Positions 34,831-46,149 of a stretch of DNA of 64,000 nucleotides are shown here, piece after piece. The stretch comes from Rhinopithecus roxellana (lineage: Eukaryota; Chordata; Mammalia; Primates; Cercopithecidae): the NCBI RefSeq assembly GCF_007565055.1, contig NC_044559.1, forward strand, positions 41,100,546-41,164,545, given 5' to 3'. The translations under genes and the position numbers were made by a program. Each line of letters begins with the position of its first letter. Position 1 is the stretch's first letter. A model generated the notes under the pieces. It ran no database searches, had not been told where the DNA came from, and was given only the letters and a program-made list of their open reading frames with translations.

Positions 34831-35369
34831 GTAGGTGAGTGGAAGGATAGGAAAGGATGGACAAAGAATTTGGATGTTGGACTTTGAGATTGGAGGAGGC
34901 ACCGTTATTGATGACTCCAGTTGTGAGGCTATGGTGCAGTGAAGGAAAAGATTATTGAAACTAAGATTAAAGGCAAAGACTGAAAGGCCAGAGCGTGGGA
35001 TGGGGCATCCAGTGGATGCTGAAATCACTGAGAATAATAACAGCAGTGGGAGAAGAAAGAGATCGAGACAAATGTTGCAGTCATCAGTGAATGGGGAGGA
35101 GCGACCGGGAGGTTGGTAGATAGAAACTGTATGGAACAGTGAAGACTGATACTGGGGATGTTCTGTTCCAAGAGCTTGCACCTCCAGGCTTTGAGGGATG
35201 TGGAATGCAGAAGAGAAAGCAGCACCCCTTGAGGGACCACAGCCCAGGCTGCCTCCCAATGGTCACATCAAATGCTCACTGCACAGCATTGCCTCCCATG
35301 TGAATGGCATCCCTTAACCTTTTCCAACATGGTGGCCCTGGCTTCAGGGAAGGGATATGATTAGAGATT
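34831..35369. other. No assignable feature
   Basis: No coding or repeat signal recognised. Confidence 0.5.
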
Positions 35370-35900
35370 GCAGGGGATCACCCCAAAATATGCTGCTTTG
35401 GCACAGGAATTATTTTGAGATGGAGGCAAATGAGAGCCAATGCAGAAAGAAGCTTTCCCAGAGCTTCCCTTATCTTACTAAAAGCAGGTACTCCGGCGAA
35501 ATAAGGCCTGCCATAAATCCCTCTCCCAGGGAGGTTTTATGGCCAGGAAGAAGAAGCAGTATCAGCACCAAGACAGGCTGCACAAACAAATCTTACCAAA
35601 TGAACCTTCTCTTCCATTGGTTTCCCCCATATATTTACCTTCCCACAGTCTGCTAAAAGCTTACATGCCTCTTCCTTTGTCTTGTCACTTTCCTAAAGAA
35701 TTTATTGTTCTTCATTAAGATGTTAAACAAGCCCCAAGATCTAACCACCACGTTGAGTTTCTTATCACTGTGTCTCATCTGTGTATGCACGTTGCATGTG
35801 TTATACTCTCCGTTATTTTCTTGTTAATCTGTCTTTTGTCAGTTTAGTTTCCAGAGCTCCAGCCAGAGACCCAGGGAAGGAAAACAATTTTTTTTCCTCC
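35370..35900 (+). mobile_element. ERV-type LTR, family unassigned
   Basis: CCCCAAAATATGCTGCTTTG at the left and TTTTCTTGTTAATCTGTCTT plus a T-rich CCTCCCT end at the right match the layout of an ERVL-like LTR. The left motif is related to those at 46180 and 48700. Confidence 0.6.
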
Positions 35901-35968
35901 CTACCAGACCATCTGATTTCCAGAGGAACAAGAAGGAAATGCTCAGAGAAGAGGGTGAGGGTTTGAAG

Positions 35969-36307
35969 GGTGTCTTTGTCTATTTTGTGTGCTATAACAA
36001 GATACTGCATACTTGGTAATTTATAAGGAACAGGAATTTGTTAGCTCACACTTCTGCAAGCTGAAGTCCAATATCAAGGGGCCAGCATCTGGTAAGAGCC
36101 TTAGAGCTGCACCATCCCATGGCGGAAGGTGGATAGACAAAGAGCACAAGACAGTGAACTCACTCCTGCAAGCCCTTTTCATAATGGTATTGACCTATTC
36201 GTGAGGGCTGAGCCCTCTTGACCCAACCCTTCCATTAGGCCCCACCTTCCAACACTGTCACATTGGGGATTAAGTTACGAATTCTGGGGGATACATTCAA
36301 ACCGTAG
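35969..36307 (-). mobile_element. MSTD/MLT1-type MaLR LTR
   Basis: Antisense: TTTGTCTATTTTGTGTGCTA, ACTTGGTAATTTATAAGGAA, CATTGGGGATTAAGTTACG, ACATTCAAACCGTAGGA. Confidence 0.85.
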
Positions 36308-37315
36308 GAGGGGGTGTGTTGATAATGGATATGAATAGAAGGGTTATGGGGGTTAGTGAGGTGAGAGATGGGGTAACAGAGAGGATGCATGGAGTAGAAT
36401 GTTGAAACTCACCCAGAGCACACACTAAAAAGAGAGTTGCCCATGTATATAGCAGCTCTGTTACAGATCACCATCTTCCACTTGGAGCATCCAACCTAAT
36501 GAGTTTGCCTAGATGCTCATATTGGAAGCCACTGTGTGTTTTCTTTGTCCCTGGCATCATGAAAGACATCTTTCCTAATAGACTACCCCATAGATTTCTT
36601 GCTTGGTGTAAATTTCAGTAGTCCTGGGGCTGACCCTAGGAGCCTCAGAACTAAACCCAGGAAATGCTACACAGTCTGTATTTTAAGCCAGGCTGTCCAA
36701 ATATACCCCCATATCACTGTTTTTATGTAACATGGCATCACACTGTCAAAATCTTAACTCTGCTTATATAGATTCCCTGCCTTATTCCAGAAAGGATTAT
36801 GAGACAATAATAGATTTAGTTTAACAAGATAAAAATAAGTGAGTAAAGAAATGGAGATCAAAGGAAAATAAGTTTATAAAAAATCCAGTGAAGCCCAGGG
36901 CAAGGTTAGCACATCAAGTGTCCATGGTATGTTCCAAAAGTGTGACTGTGAGCTCCTCAGCCTCCAAAGCACAGGCATAAATAAGATTTGTGGCACGTAA
37001 AAGATTAAAAACAAGCCAGTGTTCAGAAAAGCACAGCTATTCTTGTTACAGGGGAGCTGAGAGATTTCTCTTATGGGTCTTCAGTAGGAGACTCAGTGTG
37101 ATGTAGTAAATAATATCCTCAAAAACATTCAGACAAAATATGTAATCATATAGAATAATGAGTTTCCCAGGGTTGTGTCTCATAGTATCTTTCAATGTGG
37201 GTCAATGGTAGAGTAAAAAAGTATAGTTTAGTAAAAAATTTTATATGGGAATAAAAAATGGTTCAATTTTTTCTAGCTGATGTAAAAAAAGTTACATTAA
37301 AAATTAAAGGAAAGA
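36308..37315. other. No assignable feature
   Basis: AT-rich, no coding or repeat signal recognised. Confidence 0.5.
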
Positions 37316-37317
37316 AG

Positions 37318-37489
37318 CCAGGTGGGTTGGCTCATGCCTGTAGTCCCAGTGGCTATAGGAAGCTGGGATGGGGGGATCCCTTGAGCCCAGGAGTTGGAGG
37401 CTGCAGTGAACTATGATATCACCACTGCACTCCAGCCTGAGTGACAGAGTGAGCCTCTGTCTCATAAATATATAAATAAATAAATAAAG
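37318..37489 (+). mobile_element. Alu-related monomer (FLAM/FRAM-like)
   Basis: A single 7SL-derived arm (CATGCCTGTAGTCCCAG, TTGAGCCCAGGAGTTGGAGG, CACTGCACTCCAGCCTGAGT) with a TAAATAAATAAATA tail. There is no second arm. Confidence 0.75.
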
Positions 37490-37991
37490 GAAAGAATATA
37501 TGGCACATTCTCCAGGCAGCCCTTCATCATATTATTTCTGGCAACTAAGTGGGAGTTGCTAAATATAGGATAGCAGTGAGTTTGATGTCTGTCCTCTGAC
37601 AAATAGCTACAGAGCATCAGCTAAATCACCCTGGGCTGGAGAAAGGGTGGGCGTCCTGGATCTGACCAGGATTTGTGCCTGAACTGAGGGCTGGCTCGCT
37701 TGCCCAGGGCTCACAGAAGTACTTGTCTGAAGAGCCAACACTTTCCTTGGAAAGCAGTACTAGATCTGTTCTAACACACAGATAAGTGGGTGATTAAAGC
37801 CCCAAAGTTTTATGTGAATCTTAGGAAAATATTGAAAGCAGGTTTATTCACGGTGAGCATGAGTAGGGTCCCACATTGTACTCAGTGATGACGGTAGAGA
37901 CAAACTCCTTGCCTTTGTGAAGCTTACTTTCTTATGGGAGGAGGATGGAGAGTGAAGATGTAAATGAGTGAACAAATGAAAAGGTAATTAT
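37490..37991. other. No assignable feature
   Basis: Ends in GAAAAGGTAATTAT, the left target duplication of the next Alu. Confidence 0.5.
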
Positions 37992-38301
37992 GGCCGGGCA
38001 TGGTGACTCACACCTGTAATCCCAGCATTTTGGGAGGCCAAGGTGGGTGGATCATGAGGTCAGGAGATTGAGACCACCCTGGCTAACATGGTGAAACCCT
38101 GTCTCTACTAAAAAGCCAAAAAAAAAAAAAAAAAATTAGCTGGGCATGGTGGCACATGCCTGTAGTCCCAGCTACTCAGGAGGCTGAGGCAGGAGAGTTG
38201 CTTGAACCCAGGAGGCAGAGATTGCAGTGAGTCAAGATTGCACCTCTGCACTCCAGCCTGTTCAACAGAGTGACTCTGTCTCAAAAAAATAAAATAAAAT
38301 A
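37992..38301 (+). mobile_element. Alu, sense
   Basis: Both arms, a linker A-run of 18 nt, and a tail with AAAAT units. The right target duplication is AAAAAGATAATTAC. Confidence 0.94.
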
Positions 38302-38314
38302 AAAAGATAATTAC

Positions 38315-38902
38315 AAGTTTTGTTCAGTGGACGGAGGCAGATGGGATGATGAGAGAGAGGAAAGTCCTTACATGAAGCGAGGTGTCCTACATGGGGACAG
38401 TGAGGCTGGGACCTGCATAAGACACAGGTCTTGCAGAGCCAGGAAAGGAGCCTTCCAAGAAGAGGCAGTGACAAGCAGGCAAGACTTAGTGTTGAAGGAG
38501 CTGAGGGCAGACCTGTGTGGCCAGAGCCCAGGGAGAATGGGAGAGGGTGTGAGACGAGGCTGGGGGTAGGGGGAAGGGCACACTGGAGGAGGTCTTGGGA
38601 GGCCACAGGACAGCCTTGAACTTTAAGTATTATACCTTCTATGTAGAGTTGCTAAAATAACTTGGTTCCCAAGTATCCCCTTAGGGAATTCAATGAGTAA
38701 ATTCACTGTCCAGATTGGTTAGTATAAAAGTTATGGTTTAAAGTTGGAGGCAACACAGTAACTTTTATGGTACGTGGATTTGATCTTAATTTTGAAAACA
38801 TCATAAGGGCAAGGGTCACATCTTAGTGTTCGAAGTGGCCATATATCCGGTTGGTGCTCAGTAAATGACTTTGATGATTATGAAAAATAGTTGCAGGCCC
38901 TC
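38315..38902. other. No assignable feature
   Basis: Purine-rich left half (38330-38620). No gene recognised. Confidence 0.5.
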
Positions 38903-39253
38903 TGATATAGTTTGACTGTGTCTCCACCCAAATCTCATCTTTAATTCCCACATGTGGGAGGGACCTGGTAGGAGGTAATTGAATTATGGGGGTGGGTCTT
39001 TCCTGTGCTGTGCTCATGACAGTGAGTCTCACGAGATCTAATGATTCTAAAAAATGGGAGTTTCCCTACACAAGCCCTCTCTTTGCCTGCCGCCAGCCAT
39101 GTAAAATGTGACTTGCTCCTTCTTGCCTTCCACCATGATTGTGAGGCTTCCCCAGCCACGTGGAACTGTGAGTTCTCCATTAAACCTCTTTCCTTTGTAA
39201 ATTGCCCAGTCTTGGGTATGTCTTTATCAGTAGCATGAAAATGTACTAATACA
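38903..39253 (+). mobile_element. MST-type MaLR LTR
   Basis: TGATATAGTTTGACTGTGTC to ATGTACTAATACAT, with the usual GGGAGGGACCTGG and CCATGATTGTGAGGCTTCCC landmarks. Confidence 0.93.
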
Positions 39254-40345
39254 TTGTCTATAAAAAATAATAATTTTGACTTTGGAAGAGGTGATGGTTC
39301 TTCTGCTAGTCATTTTCTGGCATGGCCACTGGTCTCTTTTGACCCCTCCTTGTGTGTGACAGGATCCTGTGTGTCCAGGGAATGCTGACTTTGGTTCAGA
39401 AGTCAGGGCTGTTGTAAGGGGTTTCAGCCATTCCTCAAGAGATATGAAGTCATCAGGGACTGAATAAAATAATAAAAAGGAAAGGAAAAGGGTGGGAGGG
39501 CAGACCCTACTAGAAAAGATCTACAACAAAGGGAAATTCTTGCAAATCCCAATGGTCGAGGTAGTGATGAAGTAAATTATAAAGCATCGAGTCATGATTA
39601 CCCAAAGCTGGCATTCTAGACTCTTTTAAAGGGGGTTCAATTCCCTTCTTTTAACTTGCACACATCCAGGGCTGAGTCACTGTTAAAGGGGTGGTGGCAG
39701 CGGGGTGAACGTGGAGTGATAGTACGAGCCGGAACTTCAGGGCGTGAGTCCTTGCCAACTGTCACTGTCTCCTGATGAGGTTTCCAAGAAAAACACATGC
39801 CTGGAGCACACGGCTGGCCACAACACACTCTTTGACAGTAAGGGCTTGTCCCAAATCCTGGTAAATTCTCCTGTTGAACAAGGTGTCTTTTGTGTAGAGG
39901 AGACAGCCTGCTGTTAAATGGTTTTCCTTTCCTTTCCTCCAATTGCACAAGCTCCTGTGATATCTATGGTGATTCTGTGCAAAGGAAGGAAGAAGGAGAA
40001 GAGAGACTCCCTATAAGGTCTATGCAGCATCCATCTAGCCCTTCCAATGCAGGTCTTTCTTGGTAGCACACTTTCTACATGGGGGCAGCCCTTGCCTGCC
40101 CTGCCTCAACAGAGAGGTGGTGGGAGGAGGTGGGAGAGGGAGAAGGTGAGGGACGGGAGTGGGAGAGAGGAGGAGAGGGAGGGGGAGGGGAGAGGTCCTA
40201 ATATTTTTCTCTTACAACTGGACCCCTACTCTTCCACAAATGCAAGTGGTTTCAGGAATCTTTATAAATAGTGTCTCCAAAGTAGACAAAAGCAAGTGCT
40301 CTGCTTTCTTGTTTCGTTTCACAGAGCTTTTCCTCAGTGTGTATA
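39254..40345. other. Unassigned, with one purine tract
   Basis: No gene recognised. The only structured part is the G-rich purine tract at 40111-40196. Confidence 0.5.
40111..40196. repeat. G-rich polypurine tract
   Basis: About 86 bp, nearly all A and G on the plus strand, with many GGG and GGAGG runs. It could form a G-quadruplex or triplex. Confidence 0.85.
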
Positions 40346-40664
40346 GAGTAGTCCCCTCTTATCCATAGCTTTACTTAAAGTGGTTTTAGTTACCCATGGT
40401 CAACTGCAGTCTAAAAATATTAAAATATTTTAAAAGAGAGAGAGACCACATTTACATAACTTTTATTACAATATATTGTTATAGTTCTATTTTATTATTA
40501 CTGTTTTTAATCCCCTGCTGTGCCTAATTGATAAGTCTGACTTTGTCATAGGTATATATGCGTAGGAAAGAACATAGTATGTATAGGGATCAGTACAATC
40601 TGCAGGTTCAGGCATCTGCTGGGGGTTTTGGGACATATTCCCCACAGATGAGGGGGACTACTGT
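40346..40664. mobile_element. Tigger-type (TcMar) MITE
   Basis: The termini GTAGTCCCCTCTTATCC and GGGGGACTACTG are inverted repeats, and the left sub-terminal GTTACCCATGGTCAACTGCA is typical of a pogo/Tigger-derived internal-deletion element. Net length is about 320 bp with no transposase. Confidence 0.8.
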
Positions 40665-41214
40665 GATACAAAGGGAAGCTTCTGCAGGGGGCAGTTAACA
40701 ATCACAAATGCAAGGGAGAGGTCGGTGGGCTGCTGATGGACTGATTGGGTCCTTTTGATTCCAGCCCCTTCTCTATTGTGCTGAATCTCCTCTCCAGGTG
40801 GCAGACAAAAGCCCCATCATTGACTTACCCAGAAGAGCTGGTGTGTGAAGCAATGTTCTTCAATTATAGATACTTTTCTCACTCTTCTTAGCTTATTTTA
40901 TTTTTAAATAGAAAACAAAGCTGGGTAGTTAGTGCCATCCCTCAGAGGTGGACAAATAGATAGCTCTTCAAACTAGCGTTATTACAAAGTACAGGCTTTG
41001 TTGTAAACTATTCCGTCAATGCTAAGGTTGATAGAGTTCTAGAGTACAGTGTCGTACTCTGTCCACAAATTCCATACCCTTCCCAGGGAAAAGGACTGGC
41101 AATGATTAATGACTGTGCTTTCAGTTTCCTGTGCATTCATAGACACTCATATCCATAGGAGTATATGTACACACATAAAGAGTTTTTTTTAATGTTCTGT
41201 GTAATTATTTTATT
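40665..41214. other. No assignable feature
   Basis: No coding or repeat signal recognised. Confidence 0.5.
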
Positions 41215-41445
41215 ATTTTGCATTTGTTTTTACTTACAGAAAACTTTTTATTTTGAAGTAATTCTAGTTAACAGGAAGTTACAAGGATAGAGCTGCGAGG
41301 TCCTCTGAACCCTTCACCCAGTTTCCCCCAATATCAAAACCAGCAATGGACATTGGTACAATGTGTGTGTGTAGTTCTCTGCCATTTGATCACATGTGTA
41401 GACTCATGTAATCACCATGGTGATCAAGGTACAGAGCACTGTCCC
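41215..41445 (-). mobile_element. L1M-like 3' fragment
   Basis: Resembles an old L1M 3' region in antisense: TTTTATTTTGAAGTAATTCT, ACCCTTCACCCAGTTTCCCC, GACATTGGTACAATG. Confidence 0.5.
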
Positions 41446-41458
41446 ATCACTACTGCTA

Positions 41459-41800
41459 TGGCCTGGATGTTTGTGCTGTCCCCAAATTCACACATTGAAA
41501 CCTAATCCCCAATGTGATCGTATGAAGAAGTAGGGCCTTTGGGAAGTGGAGAGCTTATGAGATGGATTAGTGCCCTTATAAAGAAGAGACCCCAGTTTGC
41601 CCTTCCACCCTGTGAGGACCCAGTGAGAAGGCATCATCTATGAGGAAAATGGCCCCCACCAGACGCTGAATCCATCTGCACCTTGATCTTGGACTTCCCA
41701 GCCTCCCGAGCTATGAGAAATAAATGTTTTTTGTTTGTTTGTTTATAAGCTACCTAACTTTGGTAGCTTGTGGTGGACTAAGATAATTATGCCCAAATGG
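41459..41800 (+). mobile_element. MLT1-type MaLR LTR
   Basis: TGCTATGGCCTGGATGTTTG, AACCTAATCCCCAATGTG, TTGATCTTGGACTTCCCAGC, then a GTTTGTTT patch near the end. Confidence 0.87.
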
Positions 41801-41892
41801 ACTAAGATAACGATAATAATCTTTGTGCTACCCATTTATAGTCACAGCTACTTCCCCTGTCATTCCTCAACATCCAGAACCTCTCGTTACTG

Positions 41893-42188
41893 TTTTTTTT
41901 TTTTTTTTTTTTTGAGATGGAGTCTCATTCTGTTGCCCAGGCTGGAGTGTAATGACACAGTTTTGGCTCACTGCAACCTCTGCCTCCCGGGTTCAAGCAA
42001 TTCTCCTGCCTCAGCCTCCTGAGTAGCTGGGATTTCAGGCCCACGCCACCATGCCCAGCTAATTTTTGCATTTTTGGTAGAGACAGGGTTTTACCATCTT
42101 GGCCAGGCTGGTCTTGTACTCCTGAACTCATGATCTGCCCACCTTGGCCTTACTTTGGGATTACAGTCTTGAACCACTGTGCCTGGCC
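41893..42188 (-). mobile_element. Alu, antisense
   Basis: 21-nt T-run followed by both arms in reverse, with a small deletion near the end (GGCCTTACTTTGGGATTACA). Confidence 0.93.
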
Positions 42189-42190
42189 CC

Positions 42191-42743
42191 TTTTTTTTTT
42201 TTAACACGTGAATTGTTACATACTACATCTGTTGATCCACAATTTGCTTTTTTCTCCGAACAATTAGGCCTAGAGAGTTTTCCACGTTAGTACTGAAATT
42301 CGTCTGGGAAGGCCTAGTCGCTGCAAGTTATTCAATGTGGGTGGTACATCACTACTGAGGCATTTATAGGTTAGGTTTTGTCCCCCTGCTTTGGTGATTA
42401 TCAACAACTGCTGCATTGAATATATTCTTGTGTGGATCTTTGTGCATTTAATTGCAAGTATGTGTGAGGATCAAGTCCTATGAGCGAAATTTCTGTGTCA
42501 AAGGGTTTGTGTATTTCTTTGGGAATACTGTCACGCTGGCTTCTGAAAAGGCAGCATCAGGGCACACTCTGATCTGTAGTTTATGAAGATGGGAAGTCCT
42601 GCTTTCTGGGGTGGTTATTAAAGGCTGGTGGCAATTTTTATTTCATATTTTTATTCTCTCCCTTTGGGTGGAATAGGATCTCAGGCAGTATATGACTGCA
42701 CCAGGGCAGATTCTTTTTGCAATAATTTAGCTTTTCTACAAGT
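42191..42743 (-). mobile_element. Possible old L1M trace
   Basis: Motifs such as TTCTGTGTCAAAGGGTTTGT are reminiscent of antisense L1M ORF2/3' sequence. Too decayed to be firm. Confidence 0.35.
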
Positions 42744-42873
42744 GTATTGGTTTTCTAGGGCTGCTGTAACAAAGATCCACCAACCAGCTCTTAGAACAAC
42801 AGAAAACTTTGAAACAAAGAAAACTTTGAGTCATGTTTAGTCACAGTTCTGGAGGTCAGAACTCTAAAATCGA
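42744..42873 (-). mobile_element. MLT1-type LTR, left part
   Basis: GTATTGGTTTTCTAGGGCTG, then a foreign run at about 42806-42840, then CACAGTTCTGGAGGTCAG. It continues at 43223. Confidence 0.83.
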
Positions 42874-43165
42874 GGCCGGGTGTGGTGGCTTATGCCTGTA
42901 ATTCTAGTACTTTGGGAGACTGAGGCAAGGGGATTAATTAAGGCCAGGATTTTGAGACCAGCTTGGGCAACATGGCAAAACTCTGTCTCTACCAAAACCA
43001 AACCAAAATAAAACCAAACCAAAATTAACTGGGTGTGGTGGTGCATGCCTGTGGTCCCAGCTACTTGGGAGGCCGAGTTGGGAAGGATTGCTTGAACCCA
43101 GGATGTTGAAGCTTCAGTGAGCCAAGATCACACCACTGCACTCCAGCCTGGGCAATAGAGTGAGA

Positions 43166-43222
<57 letters not shown>
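42874..43222 (+). mobile_element. Alu, sense, with microsatellite tail
   Basis: Old Alu whose linker is a run of ACCAAA units. Its A-tail is replaced by (TC)n at 43171-43200 and (AC)n at 43200-43222. It lies inside the MLT1. Confidence 0.9.
43171..43222. repeat. (TC)n(AC)n microsatellite
   Basis: 15 TC units followed by 11 AC units. Confidence 0.97.
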
Positions 43223-43502
43223 GATGACAGTAGGGCCAGGCTCCCTCTCCAGCTTCTGGGAGTACCTTGGCTGGTGGCAGCTGGTGGCCTTTCCCTGTGT
43301 GCTTGCCTGTGTCCAAATTCTCACTTTTTATAAGGACACCAGTTTTATTGGATTAGGGGCCCACCCTACTCCAGTATGACCTCATCTTAACTGATTACAT
43401 CTGCAATGACCCTATTTCCAAATAAGGTTGCATTCTGAGGTACTAGGAGTTAAGACTTCAACATATAAATTGTTGTGGGGAGGAAACAATTCTACCCATA
43501 AC
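43223..43502 (-). mobile_element. MLT1-type LTR, right part
   Basis: TCACTTTTTATAAGGACACC, TAACTGATTACATCTGCAAT, ACCCTATTTCCAAATAAGG, AATTCTACCCATAAC. Confidence 0.87.
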
Positions 43503-43923
43503 AACAGGTGTCACAAATAAGAACACTTCACTCTAAAACACACAACAGCAGACGCTGTTTTCTCCTCTGGACAGTAGACTTTTCCTGCATCCCGCACCTG
43601 CCCGTCTCCACCATCCTGTGTCTCACCACAGGTCCCACTCTTGACCCAGCCACCCTGATAGACCTTTAGTGCTTCCCCTTTCCAGTCTGTATTGTGACAC
43701 ACAGCACATCTAGAAAGAAGTAAGCCAAACAGAGATAAATTCAAGAGGAGTGAGTTCATGAGCAAAAGCAGATAAGGGTTCCTCTGAGAACATTCTATTG
43801 TAGGCCCCACCTGGCAGATACAGAATCAGAGGGGTGCTTGGTTGAGGTCTTTATAACAATGACAAAGTATGAGTTCAGACTAACAACTCCATACTCTTGA
43901 AATAGCATGACAAGTTGCTCATC
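43503..43923. other. No assignable feature
   Basis: No coding or repeat signal recognised. Confidence 0.5.
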
Positions 43924-44550
43924 TTTTTTTTTTTCGACAGGGTCTTGCTCTGTTGCCCAGACTGGAGTGTGGTGGTATGATAATGACTGAATGCAGCCTC
44001 CACGTCTTGGGCTCAAGTGATCCTCCCACCTCAGCCTCTCCAGTAGCTGGGACCACAGGGATGTACCACTGTGCCTGGCTAATTTTTATTTTATTTTATT
44101 TTATTTTATTTTATTTTTTTGAGACAGAATCTCACTCTGTCACCCAGTCTGGAGTGCAGTGGCATGATCTCAGCTCACTGCAATCTCCGCCTCCCAGGTT
44201 CAAGTGATTCTCCTGCCTCAGCCTCCCAAGTAGATGGGATTATAGGTGTGCACCACCATGCCCAACTAATTTTTGTATTTTTAGTAGAGATAAGGTTTCA
44301 CCATGTTGGTCAGGGTGGCCTTGAACTCCTGGTCTCAAGTGATCCACCTGTCTTAGCCTCCCAAAGTGCTGAGATTACAAGTGCAAGTCATCGCATGCAC
44401 CCGATGCCTGGCTAATTAAAAAAAAAATTTTTTTTAAAGATAGGGGGGTCTCACTATGTTACCCAGTCTGGTCTTGAACCTCAAGTGATCTTTCTGCCTT
44501 GGCCTCCCAAAGTACTGGGATTACAGGTGTGAGCCACTGTGCGAGGTCCA
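43924..44550 (-). mobile_element. Alu, antisense, split by a second Alu
   Basis: 43924-44080 and about 44403-44550 are the two parts of one old Alu. TGCCTGGCTAATT occurs on both sides of the inner element (left near 44070, right at 44405-44417) as its target duplication. Confidence 0.88.
44081..44402 (-). mobile_element. Alu, antisense, inserted in another Alu
   Basis: Starts with a (TTTTA)n tail and contains both arms. It is nested in 43924-44550. Confidence 0.92.
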
Positions 44551-44559
44551 AGTTATAAA

Positions 44560-44690
44560 TTGTGACTGAGTACTAATATGTGCTGTTATTATGATCTAAG
44601 CACATTACATGTATAAACACTTAATCTTCACAGTATCTCTAAGAAGGAGGTTCAGTTAATGAGTCTATAGATAAGTAAACTAGGACAAAA
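44560..44690 (-). mobile_element. MIR-family fragment
   Basis: GTGCTGTTATTATGATCTAA, CATTACATGTATAAACACTT, AATCTTCACAGTATC: the far portion of a MIR-type element in antisense. Confidence 0.65.
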
Positions 44691-46149
44691 CTTTGAGTCA
44701 TGTTTAGTTCTCAGCCTTTGGAGGGAAGGCATCCCTTATGTTTTTACTGCAAAGCAATAAAAACTTAATTTCACAATCAACCACTCATGCTGGTATGAAA
44801 GTGGCCTAAGAAAATGTGGCCTTTCCACAGCTGGGGATTTGTAAAGGGCTACAGCGACACCCCTTGATCATGCCACCGTTATGCTTTGTGGTGAATTCTA
44901 ACATGTGGCAATAAACAAAGACCCCCCTCTCCCTCAGAGAGAACAAGCAAAGGTGATTTATGAAAACTTGCTATAGCTGGGAGACCGCTTTTGTTGCATG
45001 TGATGGCAGGCACTCCGAGACATGCATGGGAGAGGGAAACCCTTAGAGGGAGAAAGAAAGGCTTTAGGTGTGCTCTGATGGGAAGCTGTTGGCAGAGGGA
45101 AGCTGCAGGTGGGTTGACTGGAAGCAGGCCTCTGAGTTAATTGGTTTGGGAGGCATATTTGGCTTTCCCTGGTTGGTTCTGACTTGGAAGCTGGCACTCA
45201 TTGTCCTGACCAATCTGGGCTGCTTGCTGTGGAGGCTGTGGGTCATAGTTCTACCAGCATGTGTGGATTGAGCCTTGTGCACTTGTATATTCCATCTCCC
45301 CATCATGACATGGTGGGGTCTGATGGTGTATTACGAGTTCTCCTGACTGCAGAGTGAAGGCATTAGCCTTTAGCATGTGTGGTCAAAGAAATACTCTGGG
45401 TCTGACTCAGTCTCTTTGGGCCTCGTGTAGTCCTGTCTCCTGGCTTTTGCTCTGCTTGCCTCTGGGCCCTGATTGCTGGCAAGTGACTTGAAGTGCTGTG
45501 TTATCAGTTGCTCTCTGTGGCCAGTCCGGCTTCCTTTTATCTTTCTCTGGGTGAGAATCTTCTCCACGGTGGCGCCAAGCTAGAGCTCTCAGCCTCTCCC
45601 ATCCAAGCCCACTGTGGCTACCCACAGTTTCTTTTTTTTCCATGTGGGGTCACATCCTCCTAGACGTGATGCTAGGAGGGCAGTTTTAGAACTCTAGAGA
45701 GCTTCTCGTTCTGTTCTGAGGAAACACAGGTGCCCACACTGGGATTTACACAAGGTACTTTGCTGTCCAATCACACTGTGCTGAGTGTGGGAGGTTTTGG
45801 TTTTCCTGTAGGTTTTGGTCTTCCTTCTGCTTTCTGCCTTGGTGTGGTTACAGTCAGTCTCCCTGGCACTCTGACACCCAGTGTATGGACAAGCACAGGA
45901 CCAGGTCCGGGAAGCCGGGAAAAACCCAGGGGCATACAGAAGCCACCTGGCTGTTATCTTTGTCTCCTTTCTGCCTGGACGGTTTGAATACAGCTGATGG
46001 ATTTGAGATTTGCAGAGCTGGAAACGACTGAAACGTGATTTTGCTTGATGAACAAATGATAGTTTACATCAAAGAATGCTTTAATTTAGATGACATTTAT
46101 TGAGGACTCCCTGGCTCTGGAGGAAAGGTGCTGTGTGTGAGCTGGCAAG
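44691..46149. other. No assignable feature
   Basis: No credible gene. 44687-44707 contains a 21-bp exact match to 42820-42840. Confidence 0.5.

Noticed and set aside
40990..41012. Word GGCTTTGTTGTAAACT shared with 10840-10855
   Set aside because: Only about 17 bp match and the flanks differ. It could be chance or a minor old repeat, too weak to call.
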